A DNA stretch of 64,000 bases. Origin: Gaiella sp038230035 (GTDB lineage: Bacteria; Actinomycetota; Thermoleophilia; Gaiellales; Gaiellaceae). Location of the stretch: the NCBI GenBank assembly GCA_038230035.1, contig JBBRNX010000013.1, positions 26,094 to 90,093 of the forward strand. The letters run 5' to 3'. The notes beneath the pieces are model-generated. The model saw only the letters and a list, made by a program, of their open reading frames with translations, had not been told where the DNA came from and searched no databases. How positions within the stretch are numbered: position 1 is the stretch's first letter; the number at the start of each line of letters is the position of its first letter. The position numbers and the translations under genes are program-made. This document shows positions 33,921 to 42,001 of the stretch, piece by piece.

Positions 33921-35527
33921 GAGCACTCTGGCGGCGAGTCGAGCCGTGGGTGGCGACGAAGTGGGCGGCGCTCGCTCTGGTCATCGCCGGGCTGGCCGTC
34001 TACCGGATCGACGCGGTCGGCTGGCCGTTCGAGCGTGGACGGGACGCGTGGGACTACATGACGTACTACCTGTCGTTCTTCGACGCTCACACGCCGTTCA
34101 CCGAGGTGATGCTCTTCAGGACGCCGGTCACGCCGTTCGTGCTCGGGATCCCGCTCAGCATCGGCGGCGCGACAGCCCTCGAGGCGGCGATGGCGCTGCT
34201 CTACGCGCTGACCGTGCTGCTCTGGGCGTGGGCGGCACTGAGCTATTCGCGGCTCGCAGCCGTGCTCGTCGCCTTCGTGTTCCTGCTCTCGCCAGGTCTC
34301 GCGGTGCCGTTCCACGAGGCCTCCAGCGACGCCGTGGCGACGTTTGCGTTCGCCGTCGTCGCTTTCGGCGTGGTTCGCACAGGGTTCCGGCCTAGTGCGG
34401 CGCGCTTCGCAGCGCTCGGGGCTGGTGCAGCCGTCGTCGCGTTGACCCGCCCGGCGTACGTGGTGCTGGTTGCCGGCTGCCTGATCCCGCTCTGCCTGCG
34501 CGCCGCGTGGCGCTCGCGGCTCGTCTGGGGCGCGGCGTACCTTGGCGTCGCCCTCATGCTCCTCGGCGGCTGGGCGGTGTTCAACGACCTTCGCTACGGC
34601 GACCTGACGATCTCTCGGCTGAGCGTCGCGGCGAAGCCGCCGAGCATCGTTCCCGATGCCGGGCCGGCGACCAAGACGCTGACCGGCATCGTGCGGCGTG
34701 ACGTCCTCTCGCTGCCACCGTACCGCCGTCTCCACGTCAGTCTGGCCACATATTTCGACAATCCACCCGAGTACGAGTGGATCAGGCTGCTCGGGATCGC
34801 CGATCGGAACGGAGGGATCGGCAGCGATTTCGACCTTCTCCGTCGTACCTCGGCCGAAGCCGACGCGTCGAGCTCGCCGCCCTTGCCGACCACCGAGGAC
34901 ACAGGTCCGCAGCGAAGCCATCTGTCGTCGGTCGTGCGCTCGATGTGGTGGTTCGCAAGCCGGCCGGCAAATCGCGACCAGACCCATCTGAAGCCTGCGG
35001 TATGGCCGATCCCGGGGCCGGTGATCGTCAAGGGCGGGAAGGCTCGCCCGAACCCGGAAGCGCTGCCCCCCTCCCGCGAGGCGATCACGTTCGGCTTCCT
35101 GCCGTGCGCGTCGAACGAGATCGCGCGCTGCATCCTGACCCACCCGTCGACGGCGTACTCCGACCCTGCTCAGGCGCGCCGTTACGCCGAGGTGACCCGT
35201 GAGGTCAGCCGCTGGGACAGGAAGCTCGGAACGGGTCGCCCGAATCGCTGGTTCGCAATCCAGCTCGATCGACTGACTCGCTACTTCCCACCGCCGTGGC
35301 TGTGGTTTGCCGTCGGAGTCGTGGCTCTCGGATGGCGGCGGACTCGCGGTGGTGGTGTGCTCGTGGCGCTCGTGGGGTTGGCGGGAATAGTGCTGCTCGC
35401 GCACGCATGGGCGATCGGCTGGCTACCCGCGTTCGGCTACCCCGTGCTCCCAGCGGTCGTGTTTGCCGCGATCTGCGCCGTTGTCGGCGCGCGGCGCGCG
35501 GCGGGGAGCGTCGAGGGCGGCGGCTAG
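33917..35527 (+). CDS. GT-C-like membrane protein, single-unit paralogue of 22007-25186
   Basis: 536 residues. GRDxxDY at 41-47 and LFRTP at 66-70 stand at exactly the same residue numbers as in the first unit of the duplicated protein at 22007-25186. SPGLAVPFHE, ALTRP and RYGDLT also correspond. About ten membrane segments and an extracytoplasmic stretch of about 150 residues with several Pro-rich loops are predicted by eye. It is likely a polyprenyl-phosphate-sugar-dependent glycosyltransferase of an unnamed family. It is the last gene of the 30212-35527 operon, starting with a GTG in a GTGA overlap. Confidence 0.8.
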   Translation: MRALWRRVEPWVATKWAALALVIAGLAVYRIDAVGWPFERGRDAWDYMTYYLSFFDAHTPFTEVMLFRTPVTPFVLGIPLSIGGATALEAAMALLYALTVLLWAWAALSYSRLAAVLVAFVFLLSPGLAVPFHEASSDAVATFAFAVVAFGVVRTGFRPSAARFAALGAGAAVVALTRPAYVVLVAGCLIPLCLRAAWRSRLVWGAAYLGVALMLLGGWAVFNDLRYGDLTISRLSVAAKPPSIVPDAGPATKTLTGIVRRDVLSLPPYRRLHVSLATYFDNPPEYEWIRLLGIADRNGGIGSDFDLLRRTSAEADASSSPPLPTTEDTGPQRSHLSSVVRSMWWFASRPANRDQTHLKPAVWPIPGPVIVKGGKARPNPEALPPSREAITFGFLPCASNEIARCILTHPSTAYSDPAQARRYAEVTREVSRWDRKLGTGRPNRWFAIQLDRLTRYFPPPWLWFAVGVVALGWRRTRGGGVLVALVGLAGIVLLAHAWAIGWLPAFGYPVLPAVVFAAICAVVGARRAAGSVEGGG

Positions 35528-35530
35528 CAT
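35525..35530 (+). promoter_or_regulatory. -10 box TAGCAT of a leaderless promoter for the ABC exporter
   Basis: TAGCAT ends 6 nt before GTG 35537 and overlaps the stop codon of the upstream gene, so the exporter may be transcribed separately. Confidence 0.5.
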
Positions 35531-35536
35531 CTCGGG

Positions 35537-36412
35537 GTGGCTGCGGGCGCCGAGCAACTGAGCGAGCGGTCGGCCCAACCGCCGGAGTCGTCGCGGGTCA
35601 CGGTGATCCGCCCGTCGAGTCGCTGGCCGAGACTCGACGTCTCGGAGCTTTGGCACTACCGCGAGCTTCTCGGGACGTTCGTCTGGCGTGACATCAAGGT
35701 GCGCTACAAGCAGAGCGCTATTGGCGTCGCCTGGGCGGTGCTCGTACCTGTCTTCACGGCAGCCGTCTACATCGTCATCCTCGGTCGTTTCGCGAAGCTC
35801 CCGCGCGCGACGCTCCCTTACCCGATCCTGGTCTTCTCCGGGTTGCTTCCGATGCAGTACTTCACGTCGTCGCTAACCGGTTCGAGCATGAGCATTGTGG
35901 CGGGGGTGAACCTTGTGACGAAGGTCTATTTCCCGCGGGTGTTGTTGCCGCTCGGGGCGGTGATCGTTCCCATCGTCGACTTCGTCTTCGGCTTCATCGT
36001 GCTGCTCGTGCTCATGGGGTGGTATGGGACATGGCCGGGCGGCCCTGTCATCGTGCTTGCGCCCCTCTTCCTCGCTGTCGCGTTCATCACCGCGCTGGGC
36101 ATCGGTCTCTTCCTGTCTGCCGTCAACGTGCGATATCGCGACGTCCCCTACGCGATCCCGGTGTTCGTCCAGGTGTTGCCGTTCCTTTCCGGCGTCCTCT
36201 TCGACGTCAACCACATTCGGGAGAAATGGCAGTGGATTCTGGCGTTTAACCCGATGACGGCTGTGATCACCGGTTGGCGGTGGGCGCTTCTGAATGGACC
36301 AACGCCCAACCTTGCGAGGACTGCGCTCGGCTTCGCCGTCGCGTTGGTGCTCTTTCTCGGCGGGCTGGCGTTCTTCCGCTCGACGGAGCCGCGATTCGCG
36401 GACACGCTCTAG
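35537..36412 (+). CDS. ABC-2-type polysaccharide export permease (Wzm-like)
   Basis: 291 residues. An N-terminal cytoplasmic stretch of about 60 residues is followed by six membrane segments. TFVWRDIKVRYKQSAIGVAWAVLVP is the conserved cytoplasmic motif of O-antigen/teichoic-acid ABC-2 permeases (RDIKVRYKQS...G..W...P). NVRYRDVPYAIP and the ending TEPRFADTL also fit. It would form the membrane channel that exports a completed lipid-linked glycan, working with the ATPase encoded next. The stop and the next GTG share a base (TAGTG). Confidence 0.93.
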   Translation: MAAGAEQLSERSAQPPESSRVTVIRPSSRWPRLDVSELWHYRELLGTFVWRDIKVRYKQSAIGVAWAVLVPVFTAAVYIVILGRFAKLPRATLPYPILVFSGLLPMQYFTSSLTGSSMSIVAGVNLVTKVYFPRVLLPLGAVIVPIVDFVFGFIVLLVLMGWYGTWPGGPVIVLAPLFLAVAFITALGIGLFLSAVNVRYRDVPYAIPVFVQVLPFLSGVLFDVNHIREKWQWILAFNPMTAVITGWRWALLNGPTPNLARTALGFAVALVLFLGGLAFFRSTEPRFADTL

Positions 36413-37674
36413 TGGCTACCGCAATCACTGTCGAGGGTCTTGCGAAGCGCTACCGGCTCGGGCAGTACCGGGCTGCGTACGGCACCTTGCGGGATTCGCT
36501 AGCGCTGGCAACGAGGAGGCTGGCCCGCGGCGAGCACGAGCACCACGAGGATCCCGAGCTGTGGGCGCTGAAGGACGTCTCGTTCGAGGTAGCCGAGGGC
36601 GACGTCGTCGGCATCATCGGCCGGAACGGCGCCGGCAAGTCGACGCTGCTCAAGATCCTGACGAGGATCACCACGCCGACGACAGGGCGGGCCGAGATCC
36701 GTGGCCGCGTCGGGAGCCTGCTCGAGGTCGGAACCGGGTTCCATCCGGAGCTCACCGGGCGCGAGAACATCTTCCTGAACGGCTCGATTCTCGGCATGAA
36801 ACGGCGTGAGATAGCGACGAAGCTTGACGAGATCGTCGACTTCGCCGGGGTCGAGAAGTTCATCGACACGCCCGTCAAGCGCTACTCGAGCGGCATGTAT
36901 GTGCGACTCGCGTTCTCGGTTGCCGCTCATCTCGAGCCGGAGATCCTGCTCGTCGACGAGGTTCTCGCCGTCGGCGACTCCGAGTTCCAGCGGCGCTGCC
37001 TCGGCCGGATGGAGGACATCGGCGCGTCCGGCCGTACTGTCCTCTTTGTCTCGCACAACATGCAGGCGATGACGCGCCTGTGTGACCGCGTCATCCTGCT
37101 CGACGGCGGCCAGGTGGTCGAGGACGGCGAAAGCTCCGCCGTCGTCGCGCGCTACCTACAATCGGGTCTCGGTACGGGCTCCACGCGGCGCTGGGACCGC
37201 GAGTCCGGGCCGGGAGACGATCTCGCGCGGCTCCGCTCGGTGCGGATCGTCGACGAGCACGGCAGGCAGATCGACGCAGCCGACGTGAGACAGCGCGTCG
37301 GCATCGAGGTCGCCTTCACCGTCCTGCGCCTCGGCGAGCCGATCTTCCCGAAGCTCAAGGTGCTCGACCGGCACGGCGCGGTCGCCTTCAACGTGATGGA
37401 TACCGACCAGCGCTGGCGCACTCCCGCGACTCCGGGCGACTACGTCAGCACGGCGTGGATCCCCGCCAACCTGCTCAACGAGGGGCTGACCTCGGTCGAC
37501 GTCTCGATCTGCTCGATAGGCACGCCAAAGCTCCACCCGCACGCGGCAGAGCGGTCGGCGGTTGCGTTTCACGTGCAGGACCCGGGGCTCGGCGACTCGT
37601 CGCGCGGCGAGTACTCCGGGCAGTGGACAGGAGCCGTTCGGCCGTTGCTCGACTGGACCGTCGAACGAGCGTAG
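36412..37674 (+). CDS. ABC transporter ATPase with C-terminal glycan-binding domain (Wzt-like)
   Basis: 420 residues. The ATPase domain (1-240) has Walker A GRNGAGKS (70-77), the signature YSSGM (158-162), Walker B ILLVDE (178-183) and the switch His215 (FVSHNM). Residues about 250-420 form an extra beta-rich domain like the Wzt C-terminal domain, which in studied systems recognises the capped end of the O-antigen. The export substrate therefore probably carries a specific terminal modification. The stop codon lies inside a perfect palindrome that may terminate transcription. Confidence 0.93.
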   Translation: MATAITVEGLAKRYRLGQYRAAYGTLRDSLALATRRLARGEHEHHEDPELWALKDVSFEVAEGDVVGIIGRNGAGKSTLLKILTRITTPTTGRAEIRGRVGSLLEVGTGFHPELTGRENIFLNGSILGMKRREIATKLDEIVDFAGVEKFIDTPVKRYSSGMYVRLAFSVAAHLEPEILLVDEVLAVGDSEFQRRCLGRMEDIGASGRTVLFVSHNMQAMTRLCDRVILLDGGQVVEDGESSAVVARYLQSGLGTGSTRRWDRESGPGDDLARLRSVRIVDEHGRQIDAADVRQRVGIEVAFTVLRLGEPIFPKLKVLDRHGAVAFNVMDTDQRWRTPATPGDYVSTAWIPANLLNEGLTSVDVSICSIGTPKLHPHAAERSAVAFHVQDPGLGDSSRGEYSGQWTGAVRPLLDWTVERA

Positions 37675-37703
37675 GGGCGAGGCTTGCCTCGCCCCTACGC
37701 TCG
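37666..37703. terminator. Perfect 17-bp palindrome with 4-nt loop, bidirectional terminator-like and REP-like
   Basis: Left arm CGAGCGTAGGGGCGAGG (37666-37682), loop CTTG and an exact complementary right arm (37687-37703). It includes the stop codon of the Wzt-like gene and lies between convergent genes. There is no T-tract, so termination is inferred from position and stem strength. The sequence resembles dispersed palindromic repeats of other genomes, but only one copy is in this window. Confidence 0.7.
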
Positions 37704-37713
37704 GCAGGAGCAG

Positions 37714-37731
37714 GGCGACCCAAGGGTCGCC
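37714..37731. repeat. Second short hairpin GGCGACCC/GGGTCGCC
   Basis: An 8-bp perfect stem with a 2-nt AA loop, 10 bp after the larger palindrome and just before the end of the dioxygenase gene. The two hairpins probably form one palindromic repeat unit. Confidence 0.55.
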
Positions 37732-37732
37732 G

Positions 37733-38686
37733 CTACGACGTCGCGTAGCCCACGGCCGCATCGGCCGCGGTGTCACTCAGGAGCGTGTAGTTCCGCTCGG
37801 AGAGAGCCTTGAGGGACGCGGGTGAGCAGTAGGTCGCTGTCGCGAGTGCACGTGGCCGCTCGGTTGCGAAGCCGCCGCGATGGAGGCCGCTTGTGTTGCA
37901 GAGGATCACGGTCCCGCGCGGCGCCGTGAAGGTCTGGATCGCCTCCGCCGGCACACTCTTGCTGACCTCCTCCTCGGAGAAGCGGCCGGTGCGCATCGGA
38001 CCCCATTGGCGCGGCCCGTTGTACTGTCCCCCAGGCTGGCTGCCGCCGACGTACTCGAATGGCCCCGCGCTCGCATCGACGTCCACGAGGTAGAGAAACG
38101 CCTTCAGGAGGTGCTTGTCGTCGAAGTCGCGGTGCCAAAGCTGGGAGGCCGCACGTTCGGTTCCGGCCGGCTGCGGCGCCGTGTACCAGAGGTCGACGTA
38201 AGAGAGCTTCGCCCACATGCGGAGGTAGCTGTTCGCGATGTCGAGCAGCCGCGGCGAGGTGCAGGCGCGGAGCCAGGCGTCCTGCGCGGGGTCGAGCTTC
38301 ACGTTCTCGAAGCTGTACGCGCGGACGAGGAACTCTTTCCCGGCGCGCCGCCGCAGCGCCGCGGCCGTTCCGCCAGCCTCGTCGGCGAGCCCACGCTCGG
38401 TCTCCGCGACGAATGCGTCACCCTGTGCGAGGACGGCGGCGCGGAGCTCGTCGTCCGGGATCAGCTCCGCGAACGGGATGACGATGAAGCCGTCGGCGTC
38501 GAGCGCAGCGCAGATCCGGCGCTGTGTTTCGTCGAGTTCGACCGGGGAGCCCGCGAAGAGCCGTCGGGCCTTGCGGTTTGCGAGCGCGCGGTCGTGGACG
38601 TTGTACGTCGTCGCGATGCCGCGCCGTTCGAGAGCCTTGGCGAAGTGTGTGGCGCGGGCTGCGAGGTGTGTTTTCTGGCGGTGCAT
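37733..38686 (-). CDS. Phytanoyl-CoA dioxygenase (PhyH)-family Fe(II)/2-oxoglutarate oxygenase
   Basis: 317 residues. The double-stranded beta-helix carries the iron triad His185-x-Asp187 (LWHRDFDD) and His269 (GLHRGG); the Arg nearby in TERPR would bind 2-oxoglutarate. Such enzymes hydroxylate small molecules, and members occur in glycan clusters. It may hydroxylate a sugar or lipid part of the polysaccharide, but its substrate is unknown. A GAAGGAG ribosome binding site precedes ATG 38686. It is convergent with the ABC exporter and divergent from the glycosyltransferase at 38722, sharing one promoter region. Confidence 0.87.
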   Translation of the reverse strand: MHRQKTHLAARATHFAKALERRGIATTYNVHDRALANRKARRLFAGSPVELDETQRRICAALDADGFIVIPFAELIPDDELRAAVLAQGDAFVAETERGLADEAGGTAAALRRRAGKEFLVRAYSFENVKLDPAQDAWLRACTSPRLLDIANSYLRMWAKLSYVDLWYTAPQPAGTERAASQLWHRDFDDKHLLKAFLYLVDVDASAGPFEYVGGSQPGGQYNGPRQWGPMRTGRFSEEEVSKSVPAEAIQTFTAPRGTVILCNTSGLHRGGFATERPRALATATYCSPASLKALSERNYTLLSDTAADAAVGYATS

Positions 38687-38705
38687 CCGTCTGCTCCTTC
38701 AACCA

Positions 38706-38711
38706 ACGTTA
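38706..38711 (-). promoter_or_regulatory. -10 box TAACGT (minus) for the dioxygenase gene
   Basis: On the minus strand this reads TAACGT, 19 nt before ATG 38686, giving a short leader with a GAAGGAG site. It overlaps the plus-strand box at 38710-38715 by 2 bp. Confidence 0.4.
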
Positions 38712-38715
38712 GGCT
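38710..38715 (+). promoter_or_regulatory. -10 box TAGGCT of a leaderless promoter
   Basis: TAGGCT ends 6 nt before ATG 38722. It is identical to the box at 43901-43906 in sequence and spacing. Confidence 0.6.
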
Positions 38716-38721
38716 AGCGCC

Positions 38722-39873
38722 ATGGCTCGGATGGTGTCTCCTACCACAGGCGAGCGACCATTCGAGGTGTTCTTCTGCTACCGCGAGTCGCCCCAGCGAA
38801 GGGCTGCGCTTGCTGCAGACGCAGACGCTCCGGAGCGCTATCTGCTGTTCGGTCTCGACGACCTTGCAGAGCGAGGGATTCGCGTGCAGCACAATCTCGA
38901 GCGGCCGGCGGGCGCCCCGCGGTGGGCCAGGCTCGCGGACAGCGGCCTGAACCGCATCGTCCGTGGCCGCGGCGGCTATGGCGGCGACTTCTACAGCGTG
39001 CTGCCGAGCCTGGGGCGGCTGAATGCTGCCGACGTCGTTTTCTCGACCGTGGACACGATCGGCCTGCCTCTAGTCTTGCTACGTCGCGCCGGACTCGTCC
39101 GGCGGCCGCTCGTCTACGTCTCGATTGGCCTGCCGGAGCGGCTCGCGAAGCTGTCCGGCGGCAGTACCTCTCGCCGCTACACGGATGCACTGCGGCGCGT
39201 CGCGAGCATCGTCGCCTACAGCGAGCACGAGGCGGCGCTCTTGCGCGAGGTGGTTGGCGAGGACGCCGCCGCGCCACCGGTGCATTTCGTCCCGTTCGGC
39301 GTCGACATCGAGAAGTTCAGACCGTTGCCGGAAGTCTCCGCGGACGTCGATGTCGTCTCGATCGGCGCCGATCCGCATCGCGATTTCGCCCTTCTGCTGC
39401 GCATTGCCGCGCGGCACCCCGAGGTGCCCTTCCTGATCGTCGGCGGTGCGGTTCTAGCTCGCGAGCTCGGGCCGCTGCCGGCGAACGTCCAGCTCGAGGT
39501 CGACATCCCCCTCACTGAGGTGCGCGACCGACTCGCGCGGGCGCGAGTCGTGGCGTTGCCCGTACGCCCGAACAGCTACTCCGGCGCTACGACGGTGCTG
39601 CTACAGGCGATGGCTATGGCCAAGCCCGTCGTCGTCTCGCGAACTCCCGCTATCGCCAGTGGCTACAGGTTGGGCGACGGCGAGAACTGCGTCCTCGTCG
39701 AGCCGGGCGACGAGCAGGCGTTCGAGCAGGCGCTCCTCGGTGTGCTCGCCGACGACGCGTGGGCGGCGACGTTAGGCGCAGCGGCCCGGCGCTTGGTCGA
39801 GTCCGAGCTCTCGTGGACGCGCTACGTGGACGCGATCCAGGCGGCACTCGCCGCTGCCGTTGCTAGACACTGA
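38722..39873 (+). CDS. GT-B-fold (GT4-like) glycosyltransferase
   Basis: 383 residues. YVSIGLPERL and VAYSEHEAALL are in the acceptor half; VHFVPFGVDIEKFRPL, VSIGADPHRDF and the ATTVLLQAMAMAKPVVVSRTPAI segment are in the donor half. They fit GT4 glycosyltransferases (VPFGVD and the EAMAxGxPVV-like motif, here Q instead of E at the usual acidic position). The Glu-to-Gln change at the motif is unusual and might lower or alter donor use. It leads a run of four glycosyltransferase genes to 43049. Confidence 0.85.
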   Translation: MARMVSPTTGERPFEVFFCYRESPQRRAALAADADAPERYLLFGLDDLAERGIRVQHNLERPAGAPRWARLADSGLNRIVRGRGGYGGDFYSVLPSLGRLNAADVVFSTVDTIGLPLVLLRRAGLVRRPLVYVSIGLPERLAKLSGGSTSRRYTDALRRVASIVAYSEHEAALLREVVGEDAAAPPVHFVPFGVDIEKFRPLPEVSADVDVVSIGADPHRDFALLLRIAARHPEVPFLIVGGAVLARELGPLPANVQLEVDIPLTEVRDRLARARVVALPVRPNSYSGATTVLLQAMAMAKPVVVSRTPAIASGYRLGDGENCVLVEPGDEQAFEQALLGVLADDAWAATLGAAARRLVESELSWTRYVDAIQAALAAAVARH

Positions 39874-39878
39874 CCAGC

Positions 39879-40880
39879 GTGGATGCTCGATCGTTGCTCC
39901 GTTCTGCGCGCCGCCGGGCGGAGAGCGTCCGTGCCCGCGCTCGCACGGAATCCGCCTGGCGCAAGAGCCGGAACGGGCGGGCCGACATCGCGGTCTTCCA
40001 CGAGTTTCTGCCGCCTCCCACCGGCGGCGGCAGCCAGTTCCTCCGCGCTCTGACCGGCGAGTTTCAGCGGCGCGGAGTCGAGGTCGAGGTGAACCGCATC
40101 TCCGGTGCGACGCCCGTTTGCCTCTTCAACTCGTTCAACTTCGACTTTCCTCGCCTGCAGCGATTTGCGAGACCGGACTGCCGGCTGGTGCACCGTGTCG
40201 ACGGGCCGATCGGTACCTATCGCGGCTTCGACGACGGCACCGACCAGCGGATCCTTGCCATCAACCACGCGCTCGCGGACGCGACCGTCTTCCAGTCGCG
40301 GTACAGCCTCGAACGCCATCTCGAGCTCGGGCTCGATCTCCGTTCGCCCGTCGTGATCCCGAACGCGCCTGATCCAGCCATCTTCCACCCACCGACCGAG
40401 CATGAGCCGCTCACTGGGCGACGCGTCCGAGTCGTCGCATCGAGCTGGTCGGACAACCCACGCAAAGGCGCCGCAACCTTTGAGTGGCTCGACCGGAACC
40501 TCGACCACGATCGGTTCGAGCTGACGTTCGTCGGTCGCGCGGCGGTTGCGCTCGCGAACAGCACAATGATCCCGGCGCTTCCGTCCGAGGAGCTTGCCGA
40601 CCTGCTTCGGACGCAGGACGTCTACCTCGCCGCGAGCCTCGACGATCCGTGTTCCAACGCGTTGCTCGAAGCACTCGTTAGTGGTCTACCGGCTGCGTTC
40701 GCCGCAAGCGGCGGGCATCCCGAGCTCGTCGGCGAAGGAGGGCTCCCGTTCTCGTCGCCCGAAGAGCTGCCGGATGTGCTCGCGCGTCTTGCGGCCGACC
40801 TCGACGAGTACCGCGCTGCGATCCGCGTTCCCTCGCTTGTCGAGGTCGCCGACCGCTATCTCGAGGTGCTCGCCGGATGA
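39879..40880 (+). CDS. GT-B-fold glycosyltransferase
   Basis: 333 residues. The N-terminal part has FHEFLPPPTGGGSQFLRAL, the glycine-rich loop of GT4 enzymes, then VHRVDGPIGTYRG and TVFQSRYSLE. The C-terminal part has VIPNAPDPAIF, VASSWSDNPRKG and SLDDPCSNALLEALVSGLPAAFA, with the nucleotide-binding Glu in LLEAL. The start is a GTG 5 nt after the previous stop; the stop overlaps the next ATG. Sugar specificity is unknown. Confidence 0.87.
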   Translation: MDARSLLRSARRRAESVRARARTESAWRKSRNGRADIAVFHEFLPPPTGGGSQFLRALTGEFQRRGVEVEVNRISGATPVCLFNSFNFDFPRLQRFARPDCRLVHRVDGPIGTYRGFDDGTDQRILAINHALADATVFQSRYSLERHLELGLDLRSPVVIPNAPDPAIFHPPTEHEPLTGRRVRVVASSWSDNPRKGAATFEWLDRNLDHDRFELTFVGRAAVALANSTMIPALPSEELADLLRTQDVYLAASLDDPCSNALLEALVSGLPAAFAASGGHPELVGEGGLPFSSPEELPDVLARLAADLDEYRAAIRVPSLVEVADRYLEVLAG

Positions 40881-42001
40881 GCATGCTGCGGCGTCTCGCC
40901 GCTCCGACGCGCGCTGTCGCGCGCGGCCTCGTGCGTGTGAGGACGGGATTGTGGTCACCCGCGACGCGCCTGTTTGCGGTCGGCGACGGAGGCGGCTGGT
41001 CGGTCGACGAGGACGCAGCGCACGTCGCCGCTACGGCACGCAGGCTGGGCGTGGAGATCGGCCCGAGCCGCTGGACTCGATTTGTCGAGCGGCAAGTCGT
41101 CTTCCACACGAGCCAGTTCGAAGCTGTTCTGCCGCGCTGGCTGGACTCGTCCAACTGGCTCGGCATGGCCTACCTTCACGGGCGGCCCGACACAGCCGGG
41201 ATGCCCGAGTTCGACCGTTGCTTCGACGCGCTACGGAGCCGGCCGGAGCGATTCGCCCGGATCCAGGTCACGCACGCCGAGATGCACGATCTCGTGCTCG
41301 CTGCCGGTGTCGCGCCAGAGCGCGTGTTCAGGATCCCACTCGGCATCGACATCGAGCGCTTCCCGCTCGCGGACGCGGGTGCACGGATGCGGGCGCGGGC
41401 GGCGCTAGGGCTGCCCGAGTCGGCGTTCGTCGTCGGCTCCTTCCAGAAGGACGGCGTCGGCTGGGGAGAAGGCCTCGAACCGAAGCTCATCAAAGGCCCC
41501 GACACCCTCGTCGCTGCCGTCGACCGGCTACGGGCTCGTGTTCCCGAGCTGGTCGTGTTGCTCACAGGCCCGGCCCGCGGGTTCGTCCGCCGGGAGCTCG
41601 AACAGCGCGGGATTCCCTGCCGACACGTCGTCGCGCGCTCCGGTGACGAGGTTGCGCGGGCGTACCACGCGATCGACGTCTACCTCGTGACCTCGCGCCA
41701 GGAGGGTGGCCCTAAGGCGGTGCTCGAGTCGATGGCGAGCGGCGTTCCGCTCGTGTCGACGCGAGTCGGCCAGGCCACCGAGATCGTCGAGTCGGGACGG
41801 AACGGGCTGCTCGTCGATGTCGACGATGTCGACGGGATTGCCGAGGCAGCCGCCCGCGTCCATGACGACAGCCAGCTTGCAGGCGCCCTGAGGGCTGCTG
41901 GCCGGGCAACTGCGGAGAGCTATGCGAACCAGAAGCTCGATGCCGAGTGGCGAGCTCTCTTCGCAGGGTTCGGAAGGCTGCTGGGCGAGCATGGCGAGTA
42001 G
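40877..42001 (+). CDS. GT4-family glycosyltransferase
   Basis: 374 residues. VTHAEMHDLVLAAG, FRIPLGIDIERFPL, VVGSFQKDGVGWGEG and SRQEGGPKAVLESMASGVPLVSTRVGQA follow the GT4 order, ending with NGLLVDVDDVDGI, which is common after the donor site. It is a cytoplasmic sugar transferase within the same run as its neighbours, overlapping the upstream gene by 4 bp and the downstream one by 11 bp. Confidence 0.9.
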   Translation: MSMLRRLAAPTRAVARGLVRVRTGLWSPATRLFAVGDGGGWSVDEDAAHVAATARRLGVEIGPSRWTRFVERQVVFHTSQFEAVLPRWLDSSNWLGMAYLHGRPDTAGMPEFDRCFDALRSRPERFARIQVTHAEMHDLVLAAGVAPERVFRIPLGIDIERFPLADAGARMRARAALGLPESAFVVGSFQKDGVGWGEGLEPKLIKGPDTLVAAVDRLRARVPELVVLLTGPARGFVRRELEQRGIPCRHVVARSGDEVARAYHAIDVYLVTSRQEGGPKAVLESMASGVPLVSTRVGQATEIVESGRNGLLVDVDDVDGIAEAAARVHDDSQLAGALRAAGRATAESYANQKLDAEWRALFAGFGRLLGEHGE

